NCBI GenBank assembly: GCA_045649105.1
Contig: JAZRPG010000034.1
Span: 1 to 46,232 of the forward strand
From: JAZRPG01 sp045649105
Lineage (GTDB): Bacteria; Bacillota; Clostridia; Oscillospirales; JAAYXM01
DNA length: 46,232 nt
Direction: 5' to 3'
Part shown: positions 30,930-39,552 of the stretch, in pieces
How positions within the stretch are numbered: the first letter of the stretch is position 1
Layout of the letters: each line of letters begins with the position of its first letter
Made by a program: the position numbers and the translations under genes
The notes under the pieces: model-generated
What the model was told of the DNA's origin: nothing
Database searches by the model: none
Seen by the model: only the letters and a program-made list of their open reading frames with translations

Positions 30930-31784
30930 TTGAATACTTCAAAAATAGCGATTATCACTGATACGGGTACGGATGTGCCCGCAGAGTTTATAGAAAAGCA
31001 CGGGAATATATTTGTAATCCCGCTTGTAATACAATACAGTTACGGTACATTTCTTGACGGTGTCGACATAACCGCCGACAAGGTTTATGCCGATTTGTCA
31101 AAAGAAATACCGAAAACTTCGCTTCCGTCAGGAGAGGTTGTTGCAAAAACAATTGAAAAAGCGATTTCGGCCGGATACGAAAAAGTGTTTGTGGTTACGC
31201 TCTCAAGCGGACTGAGCGGAACATATAATATGCTTCGCGTAGTTTCAGAGTCATTTCCGGGGATTGATTTCCGCTTTATAGACACAAAGAACATCGGCAT
31301 CGGAGCGGGATTCACTGTTATAAAGGCGGCAGAGCTTATAGAATCAGGGCTCTCTGCTGATGAGATTGAGGCGGAGCTTATAAAGGGAATAAAGCGGACA
31401 AAGGTATTTTTCTCTGTTGACACGCTTGAGTATCTCGCGCATGGGGGAAGAATAAATAAGGTAACGGCAAGGCTCGGCAGCGCACTCGGGATTTGCCCGG
31501 TTATCTCGTGCAATGATGACGGAATATACTATACTGTCTCAAAACCGCGCGGGCGAAGTAATTCCATAGCGCATATGATAAAGCTTGCATCAGACTTTGC
31601 AAGCGGGCAAAAATATCGCCTCGCGATTGCTGTCGGGCAGCTATCCGAGGAGGCGGCACTTGTCAGAGAAAAGATTGCAAAGCTTATTGACGATGCAGAG
31701 GTATTTATCGACAGCCGCATAAGCCCTGCGCTTGGCGCGCATACGGGGCCGGGGCTTATCGGTATCGGTGTGCAGCTTGTTTAG
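30930..31784 (+). CDS. DegV family fatty-acid-binding protein
   Basis: The product has 284 residues. DegV marks are I-I-T-D-T-G-T-D at the N-terminus, D-G-V-D-I-T, T-S-L-P-S-G-E, L-S-S-G-L-S-G-T-Y-N and Y-L-A-H-G-G-R-I-N-K near 170. The fold binds a fatty acid; in FakB proteins this presents the lipid to the kinase FakA for phosphorylation. FakA is not nearby. TTG 30930 was chosen because GGGAGGT lies seven bases upstream; the frame is open further upstream but without an SD. Confidence 0.93.
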   Translation: MNTSKIAIITDTGTDVPAEFIEKHGNIFVIPLVIQYSYGTFLDGVDITADKVYADLSKEIPKTSLPSGEVVAKTIEKAISAGYEKVFVVTLSSGLSGTYNMLRVVSESFPGIDFRFIDTKNIGIGAGFTVIKAAELIESGLSADEIEAELIKGIKRTKVFFSVDTLEYLAHGGRINKVTARLGSALGICPVISCNDDGIYYTVSKPRGRSNSIAHMIKLASDFASGQKYRLAIAVGQLSEEAALVREKIAKLIDDAEVFIDSRISPALGAHTGPGLIGIGVQLV

Positions 31785-31813
31785 GCGAGATAAAACAGCA
31801 GTAATAAAATTTT

Positions 31814-31845
31814 GCGGGCACGGGTTTCCTGTACCCGCTTGTTTT
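31814..31845 (+). terminator. Rho-independent terminator after the DegV gene
   Basis: An 11-bp stem with one mismatch and one wobble around a TTT loop is followed by TTGTTTT. Confidence 0.75.
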
Positions 31846-31901
31846 ATGTATAAGGCAGTCGCACGCTCGCGCATTTAAAAGTAAAAAGAAATTTTATATT
31901 A

Positions 31902-31930
31902 TTGAAATTTTCTATAGATGCGTTTATAAT
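31902..31930 (+). promoter_or_regulatory. Sigma-A promoter of hprK
   Basis: TTGAAA (31902-31907) and TATAAT (31925-31930) have a 17-base spacer, 35 bases before hprK. Confidence 0.82.
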
Positions 31931-31965
31931 AATTATAGAGTAATTTGTGACAGGAGGGTTCTGCT

Positions 31966-32904
31966 TTGGACGAAAATTACGGGAACTATTCCATAAAACT
32001 CGGGAAAATAATAGAGGAATTCGGCCTTGAAAAAGTATATGTGCCTGACGGGTATGAGAATATAGAGCTGACTTCGACGGATATAACGCGTCCGGGGCTT
32101 CCGCTCTGCGGTTTTTATGATTATTTCGAGAATTCGCGCGCTGAGGTTATCGGCAAGGTAGAGATGACATATCTTAAAACACTTCCGCCGCAGGAGAGGG
32201 TAGAGCGGTTTGACAGACTCCTGCGTGAGAATATTCCGTTTTTGGTGTTCACGCGCAATATTGAGGTCGATGAGGAGTTTGTAAATGTCGCAAAGAAATA
32301 CAAAACTCCGCTTCTGAGAACAGGTGAGGTCACCTCAAGCTTCATGGCGGCACTCATAGCATTTCTTAACTTGAATCTTGCACCGCGCATAACGCGTCAC
32401 GGAGTTCTCGTTGAGGTGTACGGTGAGGGCGTTCTCCTCCTTGGTGAGAGCGGTATCGGTAAGAGTGAAACGGCGATTGAGCTTGTCAAGAGAGGTCACC
32501 GCCTTATAGCTGACGATGCGGTTGAGCTTAAGCGCGTATCGGCAAAGAGCCTTGTCGGCTCGGCACCTGAGATAATCAGACACTATATAGAGCTTCGCGG
32601 AATCGGCGTTATAGATGTGCGGCGAATTTTTGGTATGGGTGCTGTAAAGTTAACCGAAAAGGTAGATTTGATTATTAATCTTGAGATATGGCAGGACGGC
32701 AAGCATTATGACCGTTTTGGCGCAGAAAATGAGTATATGGATATATTGGGAATTAAGGTTCCCAGCCTGACTGTGCCTGTAAAGCCCGGGCGAAATCTCG
32801 CGGTTGTTATTGAGGTTGCGGCTATGAATAACAGACACAAGAAGATGGGATTTAACGCAGCTCAGGAGCTTTCGGACAGGCTGAGCGAAAATTTCTTTGA
32901 TTAA
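31966..32904 (+). CDS. hprK: HPr kinase/phosphorylase
   Basis: This 312-residue bifunctional enzyme phosphorylates or dephosphorylates Ser46 of HPr and so controls carbon catabolite repression in Firmicutes. The N-terminal DRTGG-like domain is followed by Walker A G-E-S-G-I-G-K-S (about 160-167), D-D-A-V-E-L and the signature E-L-R-G-I-G-V-I-D-V (about 208-217). Length is standard. The start is TTG 31966 with an AGGAGGG SD. It leads a unit with the ROK kinase and pcrA. Confidence 0.96.
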   Translation: MDENYGNYSIKLGKIIEEFGLEKVYVPDGYENIELTSTDITRPGLPLCGFYDYFENSRAEVIGKVEMTYLKTLPPQERVERFDRLLRENIPFLVFTRNIEVDEEFVNVAKKYKTPLLRTGEVTSSFMAALIAFLNLNLAPRITRHGVLVEVYGEGVLLLGESGIGKSETAIELVKRGHRLIADDAVELKRVSAKSLVGSAPEIIRHYIELRGIGVIDVRRIFGMGAVKLTEKVDLIINLEIWQDGKHYDRFGAENEYMDILGIKVPSLTVPVKPGRNLAVVIEVAAMNNRHKKMGFNAAQELSDRLSENFFD

Positions 32905-32955
32905 AGAAGCTTCGGTAAATCTGTGCGAACGGCTTTGTTTTAAGGAGGTAAAACT

Positions 32956-33888
32956 GTGAGAATAGGCATAGACCTTGGAGGGACAAATATAGCAGGAGGG
33001 CTTGTCAGCGATGACGGAACCATTACCTGTAAGTATAGCGTTCCGACGGATTCCTCACGCGGAGCGAGTGGAATTTGCGAGGATATAATTGCACTTATCA
33101 GGAAAATTCATGCAGAGAGCGGAGATTGTAGTGTTTCTTCAGTTGGTGTTGGCGTTCCCGGTCAGGTGGACTCTGATTCACAGCTTGTTATATACTGCAA
33201 CAATATACCGCTTAATAATGTTGACTTAAAGGGTACTATTGAGAGAGAGACCGGAATACCTGCCTTTATCGGGAATGATGCCGATGCGGCAGCCCTTGCA
33301 GAGGTAACTATCGGTGCGGCGCGTGACTTCAGAGATGCCGTTATGATTACTCTCGGAACGGGAATCGGAAGCGGACTTATCTTTAACAACCGTGTATATT
33401 CCGGCTGCAACGGTGCGGCGGGAGAAATCGGGCATATGAGCATTGTGCCCGACGGAATACCGTGCAACTGCGGACGGCGCGGGTGTTTTGAATTATATGC
33501 CTCGGCTACTGCGCTTAAGCGCCGGACCTGTGAGGCAATGGAAAAAAATCCGGAAAGCAAGCTATGGGACATAGCCGGAAGTCTTGAGAAGGTCTGCGGG
33601 AAAACTGCGTTTGATGCTATGCGCATGGGAGATGCTGCCGGCGCAGAGGTCGTGGGCACATATATAAGACACCTTGCGACGGGTATACTGAATGTTATTA
33701 ATCTGCTTCAGCCGCAGGTGATTATTATAGGCGGAGGCATATCGAAAGAAGGCGAAACGCTTCTTGCACCGCTCCGTGAGATAGTCGCAAAGGAGAGATA
33801 TTCGCGCGGGACTTCACAGACAGAACTTATTACGGCAAAGCTTGGAAACGATGCCGGCATTATAGGCGCGGCGTTTTTTGGGGTATAG
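32956..33888 (+). CDS. ROK family glucokinase
   Basis: This 310-residue sugar kinase has the phosphate-binding D-L-G-G-T-N (about 5-10), E-x-G-x-x-x-(E-I-G-H-M-S-I near 157-163) and the zinc motif C-N-C-G-R-R-G-C-F-E (about 169-178) of ROK kinases; there is no N-terminal DNA-binding domain, so it is an enzyme and not a ROK repressor. Glucose is the most likely substrate by similarity to clostridial glucokinases (GlcK), but N-acetylmannosamine or fructose cannot be excluded. GTG 32956 has AAGGAGG. It is followed by pcrA after three bases. Confidence 0.9.
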   Translation: MRIGIDLGGTNIAGGLVSDDGTITCKYSVPTDSSRGASGICEDIIALIRKIHAESGDCSVSSVGVGVPGQVDSDSQLVIYCNNIPLNNVDLKGTIERETGIPAFIGNDADAAALAEVTIGAARDFRDAVMITLGTGIGSGLIFNNRVYSGCNGAAGEIGHMSIVPDGIPCNCGRRGCFELYASATALKRRTCEAMEKNPESKLWDIAGSLEKVCGKTAFDAMRMGDAAGAEVVGTYIRHLATGILNVINLLQPQVIIIGGGISKEGETLLAPLREIVAKERYSRGTSQTELITAKLGNDAGIIGAAFFGV

Positions 33889-33891
33889 AAA

Positions 33892-36303
33892 ATGCTTGAA
33901 AGATACACAAAAGAAGAATTTTTAAAACTGCGCCGTGAAAAGATAGAGCGGGAGTTTTCTTTTTTAAACGATATGCAAAGAAAAGCGGTCTTCAAAACTG
34001 AAGGGCCGCTTCTCTTGCTTGCAGGCGCAGGAAGTGGAAAGACAACGGTTATTATAAACCGCATCGCAAATATAATAAAATACGGAGATGCATATAATTC
34101 ATCGGAAATCCCGCCGCATATAACGGATATGGACTGTGAGATACTCAGTGAGTATCTTAAATCAGGCGATGCGGCGCTTTCGGAAAGTGCTGAGAATATA
34201 TGCGCGCTAAATCCTGCGCCGCCGTGGTCTGTCATTGCCATCACATTCACAAATAAGGCAGCAAACGAGCTTAAGGAGCGTCTTGCGCGCGCGATAGGTG
34301 AGCGTGCGGATGATATCCGGGCATCTACATTTCACTCGGCATGTGTGCGCATATTGAGAAGGAATATCGAAAGGCTCGGGTACACTTCGTCATTTACGAT
34401 ATATGACTCTGCGGATTCTGAACGCGTTATAAAGGACGTGAGTGCTGACCTCGGTGTAAACGATAAGGAGCTTCCTGCGCGCGCAGTCAGAAGCATTATA
34501 AGCCGCGCAAAGGATTCTATGATGCCGCCCGCTGCGTTTACAAAGGAGAGTAGCGGAAACGCACGGCTTGAGATAGTAGCAAAAATATACGAAAAGTATC
34601 AGAAGAGACTGAAAGCAGCAAATGCGCTCGATTTTGACGATATAATTATGCTCACAGTTGAGCTTTTATCTGAAAATGAGGATATCCTCTCGTATTATCA
34701 GAAGAAGTTTAAATATGTGCTCGTAGACGAATATCAGGATACAAACCACGCTCAGTATCTTTTAACCTCGCTTCTTGCGGGAGGGTATAAAAACATATGT
34801 GTTGTCGGTGGTGATGACCAGAGTATATACCGCTTCAGAGGTGCGACGATTGAGAATATACTTGATTTTGAAAAACACTTTAAAAATGCCGAGACGATAC
34901 GCCTTGAGCAGAATTATCGCTCAACATCAAATATATTAAATATTGCAAACAGCGTAATAAAAAACAATGTCGGCAGAAAAGGAAAAAATCTCTGGACAGA
35001 TAACGGAGACGGGTCGCTCCCGGTTATTTTTAAGGCCGGTGATGAGCATTCAGAGGCTGCATACATAGCAGATACAATTATAAACGCGAGGGCAAACGGC
35101 GCGAATTTTTCAGATTGTGCCGTACTGTATCGTATAAATGCCCAATCAATGCAGATGGAAAACGCGTTTAAGCGCAACGGGATTCCGTACAGGATAATCG
35201 GCGGGCTGAGGTTTTTGGAGCGTATGGAAATAAAGGATATGCTTGCCTACCTTTGTGTTATTGCAAATCCGCAGGATACGCTCAGACTCAAGCGTATTAT
35301 AAATGTGCCGGCCAGAAAAATAGGCGCAAAGACGGTCGAGCTCGTGGAGCAGATTGCAGAGCGGGAAGGGGTTTCTGCTTTTGATGTACTCTGCCGTGCA
35401 AATGATTTTGCTGAGCTTTCAAGAAGTGCGGCGCAGATTACGGCGTTTGCCGGAATGATACAAAGGCTTCGCGAAAAAGCCGGCGCCGTGACGCTTGGAG
35501 AGCTTTATGACGAGCTCATTGAGGAAAGCGGATATGTGCGCGAGCTTGCCCAAAAGGATGATATCGAGGCAAAAACGCGAATTGAAAATATAATGGAGTT
35601 TAAATCCAATCTTATCGAGTATGAAACGCGCGAAGGGGCATCGCTCTCCGGATTTCTGGAGGAGATTGCGCTTTATACGGATATAGAGCAGTATGATGCA
35701 AATGCAGACTGTGTCACGATGATGACGATACACAGCGCAAAGGGGCTTGAATTCCCGACTGTATTTGTATGCGGAGTGGAAGAAGGCTTGTTTCCGGGTA
35801 TGCGCTCGATGGGTATTGACGCGGAGATTGAGGAGGAGAGACGGCTTTTCTATGTTGCGGCGACCCGTGCGCGGACAAACCTATATCTTACATATGCCGT
35901 GTCGCGCATGATGTTTGGTCAGACGCGCTACAGCAAAATGTCGCGTTTCCTTGCGGAAATACCTGAAAAGTATGTGGAAATGAAGTCGATTGAGCCTGAA
36001 TTCGGGTTTGATAGCAATACGGAATCCGGGAATGAGCCGTATTTTAAAGCGGCACCGCGCCGTGCACCAAGCAGGCGCGAGATGTTTACGCCTGCTTCTG
36101 TTCCGGCGCAAACTGCTTCTGTGGCGGACGCGTTTTCAGTTGGCGAGCGCGTAGTACATAAGGTATTCCGCGAGGGGCTTGTTGTATCGGCAAATCCTGT
36201 CGGAGGAGATGTTCTGCTTGAAATTGCTTTTGACAGTGGCGGTACAAAGCGTCTTTTATATAAGTCTGCTGCAAAGTTTCTTGAGCGTGAAAAGAAGAAT
36301 TGA
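33892..36303 (+). CDS. pcrA: ATP-dependent DNA helicase PcrA/UvrD
   Basis: This 803-residue SF1A helicase acts in nucleotide excision repair, replication restart and RecA removal. Visible motifs are Q-motif N-D-M-Q-R-K-A-V, Walker A A-G-A-G-S-G-K-T-T (about 43-51), D-E-Y-Q-D-T near 279, G-G-D-D-Q-S-I-Y-R-F-R-G, Q-N-Y-R-S-T, T-I-H-S-A-K-G-L-E-F and V-A-A-T-R-A. The C-terminal RNA-polymerase-binding Tudor-like fold (V-G-E-R-V-V-H-K-V-F-R-E-G) is present. A stretch of roughly 45 acidic residues (about 65-110) is inserted between Walker A and motif Ia, making it longer than most PcrA proteins. Confidence 0.95.
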   Translation: MLERYTKEEFLKLRREKIEREFSFLNDMQRKAVFKTEGPLLLLAGAGSGKTTVIINRIANIIKYGDAYNSSEIPPHITDMDCEILSEYLKSGDAALSESAENICALNPAPPWSVIAITFTNKAANELKERLARAIGERADDIRASTFHSACVRILRRNIERLGYTSSFTIYDSADSERVIKDVSADLGVNDKELPARAVRSIISRAKDSMMPPAAFTKESSGNARLEIVAKIYEKYQKRLKAANALDFDDIIMLTVELLSENEDILSYYQKKFKYVLVDEYQDTNHAQYLLTSLLAGGYKNICVVGGDDQSIYRFRGATIENILDFEKHFKNAETIRLEQNYRSTSNILNIANSVIKNNVGRKGKNLWTDNGDGSLPVIFKAGDEHSEAAYIADTIINARANGANFSDCAVLYRINAQSMQMENAFKRNGIPYRIIGGLRFLERMEIKDMLAYLCVIANPQDTLRLKRIINVPARKIGAKTVELVEQIAEREGVSAFDVLCRANDFAELSRSAAQITAFAGMIQRLREKAGAVTLGELYDELIEESGYVRELAQKDDIEAKTRIENIMEFKSNLIEYETREGASLSGFLEEIALYTDIEQYDANADCVTMMTIHSAKGLEFPTVFVCGVEEGLFPGMRSMGIDAEIEEERRLFYVAATRARTNLYLTYAVSRMMFGQTRYSKMSRFLAEIPEKYVEMKSIEPEFGFDSNTESGNEPYFKAAPRRAPSRREMFTPASVPAQTASVADAFSVGERVVHKVFREGLVVSANPVGGDVLLEIAFDSGGTKRLLYKSAAKFLEREKKN

Positions 36304-36308
36304 GCATG

Positions 36309-36341
36309 AAAAAACGGCTGTGAAATTTCACAGCCGTTTTT
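36309..36341. terminator. Bidirectional terminator between pcrA and the DegT gene
   Basis: A perfect palindrome (AAAAACGGCTGTGAAA with its complement) has A's before and T's after on both strands, and lies 5 and 10 bases from the two convergent stops. Confidence 0.92.
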
Positions 36342-36351
36342 GTGTGTTTTA

Positions 36352-37662
36352 TTATCTGCCTTCCTGCATCTCGCGGACAGCTTCGAGAACTGCATCAGCC
36401 ATGTAGATGAGCTGCTCTTCTGTAAGTCCGTAAAGCGGGAGATGAGTAAATCTCTTGTAGAAGACCTCTTCACATACCGGGCAGGATGCTGCAATCGAAT
36501 CGCGGTCATAACCGAATGTGCGGATAACCTCGAAGCGATAGAGCGGGCCAAAGTGCGGAATGTTTGTAACGCCCTTTTCGTTGAGCTTCTTCTTGAGGAG
36601 CTGAATGTCTCCGCCTGCAAGCTCCGGATTAATCTGGAGCAGATACATGTGGAATGTCGGAGAAATATCATCAGAACCAAGATCCTGCGGAATGATTGCC
36701 GGATTCTCAGCAAAGCGCTTTGTAAGATATGCAGCAGCGGCGCGGCGCTCAGCAATGATGGCTTCGTTACGCGCAATCTGAAGTCTGAGGCCGAGACCCT
36801 GTATTTCTGTAGTTGAGCAGTTGCCTGCGACATACGGGCCGAATTTTCCCGGGATCGGTGTAATGTCATAGAGCCAATTTTCAATCTGCTGTGAGAAATC
36901 AAGGCCGAGGAAACGGGCACGCTTCATGTGGCTTCTGAAGTCTTTAATGTTTGTTGTAAGGATTCCGCCCTCACCGAATGCAGTGATGTTCTTAACCTCG
37001 TGGAAGCTGAAGGAAGCGAAATCGCCTATTGTACCGATTCTGCGGCCCTTGTATTTTGCGCCGAATGCATGTGCTGCGTCCTCAAGAACAAGGATGTCAT
37101 GCTTCTTTGCGATTTCCATAATCGGGTCCATGTCGACAGGATATCCGCCGATATGTACGGGAACAATCATCTTTGTCTTATCGGTAATTTTGCGTTCTAC
37201 ATCCTTCGGGTCCATGTTAATTGTAACAGGGTCAACATCCGCGAAGACAAGCTTTGCGCCTATTGAAAGCGGATATGCCATTGTTGCGACGAATGTGATT
37301 GCAGGAACGATAACCTCGTCGCCCGGCTTAAGGTTTGCATACTTATATGCAATTTCAAAGCCTGCAGTAGCGTTTGTGACGAATGTGCTGCCCTCTGTGC
37401 CGAGATACTCGTCAGCAGCCTTCTCAGCAGCCTCAACCTCAGCATCGAGAGAGAGTTTTCCCGGAGGTGTTGATACCTTGGAAAGCTTTCTTATGCCATC
37501 TGCAACTGCGTTAAATGCCTCGTCATACTCTGCGCCTTCACCCTGCATGAGGAATTTTGTAACAGCTATCATATCCTCGGCGTTATAATTCTCGCCGACA
37601 GCAGCCCAAGGCACACGGGTTTCACCGGTGTTATATCTGAAGTCTGTTGCTTTTTTTGCCAT
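36352..37662 (-). CDS. DegT/DnrJ/EryC1/StrS family PLP aminotransferase
   Basis: The product has 436 residues with the fold-type I sugar aminotransferase pattern: G-T-E-G-S-T-F-V-T-N-A-T near 87, A-I-T-F-V-A-T near 119, E-D-A-A-H-A-F-G near 193, and the PLP lysine in S-F-H-E-V-K-N-I-T-A-F-G-E-G-G near 224. These enzymes aminate nucleotide-linked ketosugars, or act in related amino-group transfers for surface glycans or antibiotics. No nucleotide-sugar partner is adjacent, so the substrate is unknown. It has a strong promoter (TTGACA-17-TAAAAT) and an AGGAGGGG SD, and appears to be a single-gene unit. Confidence 0.88.
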   Translation of the reverse strand: MAKKATDFRYNTGETRVPWAAVGENYNAEDMIAVTKFLMQGEGAEYDEAFNAVADGIRKLSKVSTPPGKLSLDAEVEAAEKAADEYLGTEGSTFVTNATAGFEIAYKYANLKPGDEVIVPAITFVATMAYPLSIGAKLVFADVDPVTINMDPKDVERKITDKTKMIVPVHIGGYPVDMDPIMEIAKKHDILVLEDAAHAFGAKYKGRRIGTIGDFASFSFHEVKNITAFGEGGILTTNIKDFRSHMKRARFLGLDFSQQIENWLYDITPIPGKFGPYVAGNCSTTEIQGLGLRLQIARNEAIIAERRAAAAYLTKRFAENPAIIPQDLGSDDISPTFHMYLLQINPELAGGDIQLLKKKLNEKGVTNIPHFGPLYRFEVIRTFGYDRDSIAASCPVCEEVFYKRFTHLPLYGLTEEQLIYMADAVLEAVREMQEGR

Positions 37663-37697
37663 TTTATAGTCCCCTCCTACTATATAATTATATCTTT

Positions 37698-37726
37698 ATT
37701 TTAAGTGAAAAAACACTTCTTGTCAA
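37698..37726 (-). promoter_or_regulatory. Sigma-A promoter of the DegT gene
   Basis: TTGACA (37721-37726) and TAAAAT (37698-37703) have a 17-base spacer on the minus strand. Confidence 0.82.
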
Positions 37727-37751
37727 GGATTATTTAGGCATAATAACGAAT

Positions 37752-37775
37752 ACGGGAAGTCATAAGACTCCCCGT
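37752..37775 (-). terminator. Probable terminator of the hydrogenase operon
   Basis: A 10-bp stem with one wobble (37752-37761 with 37766-37775) and a four-base loop lies nine bases after the hydA stop. The downstream sequence is A/T-rich but has no long T run. Confidence 0.6.
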
Positions 37776-37783
37776 AAATTCCA

Positions 37784-39532
37784 TTAATCTAATTTGTATT
37801 TTTCGCGGGCTTTGTATGAGGTGTGGAGCGTTTTGTGAGCAATCTTTCCGCCCGGCTCGTCAAGCATTTCTTCATAAATCTTCTTGACAACGGGGTTCTC
37901 ATGGCTCTTACGGAGAGGCATGTTCTTATCCTGCTCGTATATAGCCTTCATGCGAAGCTCACGAAGCTCCGTGAAGCTGCGCGTTGTGCCGTCGTGCAGG
38001 GGCTGACCGCCGCCGTTTATACAGCCGCCGGGGCATGCCATCATCTCAATTATGTCGTACTCAGCCTCGCCGCGCTTTATGCGCTCAAGCAGACGCTTGC
38101 AGTTTGAAAGCCCTGACGCGATTGCGGCGCGTACTGTCTTTCCTGCAACCTCAAACTGTGCCTCTTTGATTCCGTTAAGTCCGCGGACCTCGACAAAGTC
38201 AAGTGATTTAAGCTCTTCACCAGTGAGCTTCTCTGTGACGGTGCGGAGAGCTGCCTCCATAACGCCGCCGGTAGCGCCGAAGATAACTGCGGCGCCGGTA
38301 GAAACGCCGAATGCAGGGTCAAATTCCTCGTCAGCGAGAGATGAGAACATGATTCCGGCTCTCTTTATCATCTTTGCAAGCTCGCGTGTTGTAAGAACGA
38401 TATCGACATCGTCAAGACCCGGAATTGCCTGCTCGTCCTCGCGATGAATTTCAAACTTCTTCGCTGTACACGGCATAACGGAAACGGTTATGATATCTTT
38501 CGGATCAATACCTGCCTTTGATGCATAGTATGTCTTTGTCATTGCGCCGAACATCTGCTGAGGTGATTTGCATGTTGAGAGGTTCGGAATGAATTCCGGA
38601 TAGAACTGCTCGCAGAAGCGAATCCAGCCCGGAGAGCATGAGGTGATAAGCGGAAGGGGGCCTGCGCCGCCGAGACGCTTAATAAACTCAGTTCCTTCCT
38701 CCATGATTGTTATATCAGCAGCGGTATCGACATCGAATATCTTGTCAAAGCCGAGTCTGCGCATAGCAGCGACCATTTTGCCCTCGACATTGGTGCCGAT
38801 TGGCATATCAAAGCATTCGCCGAGTGTGACGCGGATAGACGGGGCAGGAGCGATGACAACATGCTTTGTCGGATCGTTAAGTGCTGCCCAGACCTTGTCT
38901 GTATCGTCCTTTTCAGTCAGAGCGCCCGTCGGGCATACGACTATGCACTGTCCGCATGAAACGCAGGGTGACTCATCAAGATTGCGGTCAAATGCGCAAC
39001 CGATATGAGTTGCAAATCCGCGCTCGTTAGGCCCGATTACGCCTGCTGCCTGAGAAAGCTTACAAACATTTACGCAACGGCGGCAGATGATGCATTTTGA
39101 GTTATCACGCACGAGGTGCATCTCGCTGTCTTCGATATCCGGCTTAAGCTCGGAGGGGTTTCCGAAACGCACATGCTCCATGCCGAAATCGCGTGCGAGC
39201 TTCTGCAGTTCGCAGTTCTGGTTTCTTGAGCAGGTGAGACACTCCATTCTGTGATTGGAGAGTATGAGCTCGAGCGTCATACGGCGTGACTTAAGCACAG
39301 CCTCGGAGTTTGTGAATACTTCCATGCCCTCACTTACAGGATATACACATGCCGCAACAAGTGAGCGCGCGCCCTTTACCTCTACGACGCATATGCGGCA
39401 GGAGCCGATGGCATTAATGTCTTTTAAGAAGCAGAGCGTCGGGATTTCTATACCGGCAAGTCTTGCTGCCTCCAGAATTGTGGAATTTTTCGGGGCCTCT
39501 ACGGGTATACCGTTTATAGTTAGATTTACCAC
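37784..39532 (-). CDS. hydA: [FeFe] hydrogenase catalytic subunit (HydA/HndD type)
   Basis: This 582-residue soluble subunit reduces protons to H2. It has an N-terminal [2Fe-2S] domain (C-F-L-K-D-I-N-A-I-G-S-C-R-I-C), a His/Cys cluster motif (H-R-M-E-C-L-T-C), two [4Fe-4S] motifs (C-I-I-C-R-R-C-V-N-V-C and C-V-S-C-G-Q-C-I-V-V-C-P), and the H-cluster signatures T-S-C-S-P-G-W (near 297), M-P-C-T-A-K-K-F-E (near 352) and M-A-C-P-G-G-C-I-N-G-G-G (near 497). The small subunit is fused at the C-terminus. GTG 39532 has AAAGGAG nine bases upstream. In trimeric systems it is coupled to NADH and often ferredoxin by bifurcation. Confidence 0.96.
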   Translation of the reverse strand: MVNLTINGIPVEAPKNSTILEAARLAGIEIPTLCFLKDINAIGSCRICVVEVKGARSLVAACVYPVSEGMEVFTNSEAVLKSRRMTLELILSNHRMECLTCSRNQNCELQKLARDFGMEHVRFGNPSELKPDIEDSEMHLVRDNSKCIICRRCVNVCKLSQAAGVIGPNERGFATHIGCAFDRNLDESPCVSCGQCIVVCPTGALTEKDDTDKVWAALNDPTKHVVIAPAPSIRVTLGECFDMPIGTNVEGKMVAAMRRLGFDKIFDVDTAADITIMEEGTEFIKRLGGAGPLPLITSCSPGWIRFCEQFYPEFIPNLSTCKSPQQMFGAMTKTYYASKAGIDPKDIITVSVMPCTAKKFEIHREDEQAIPGLDDVDIVLTTRELAKMIKRAGIMFSSLADEEFDPAFGVSTGAAVIFGATGGVMEAALRTVTEKLTGEELKSLDFVEVRGLNGIKEAQFEVAGKTVRAAIASGLSNCKRLLERIKRGEAEYDIIEMMACPGGCINGGGQPLHDGTTRSFTELRELRMKAIYEQDKNMPLRKSHENPVVKKIYEEMLDEPGGKIAHKTLHTSYKAREKYKLD

Positions 39533-39552
39533 TTGAGTTAACTCCTTTCGCA

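Noticed and set aside
35928..36920. 330-codon open frame opposite pcrA and the DegT gene
   Set aside because: It crosses two convergent real genes and their terminator and has no recognisable domain.
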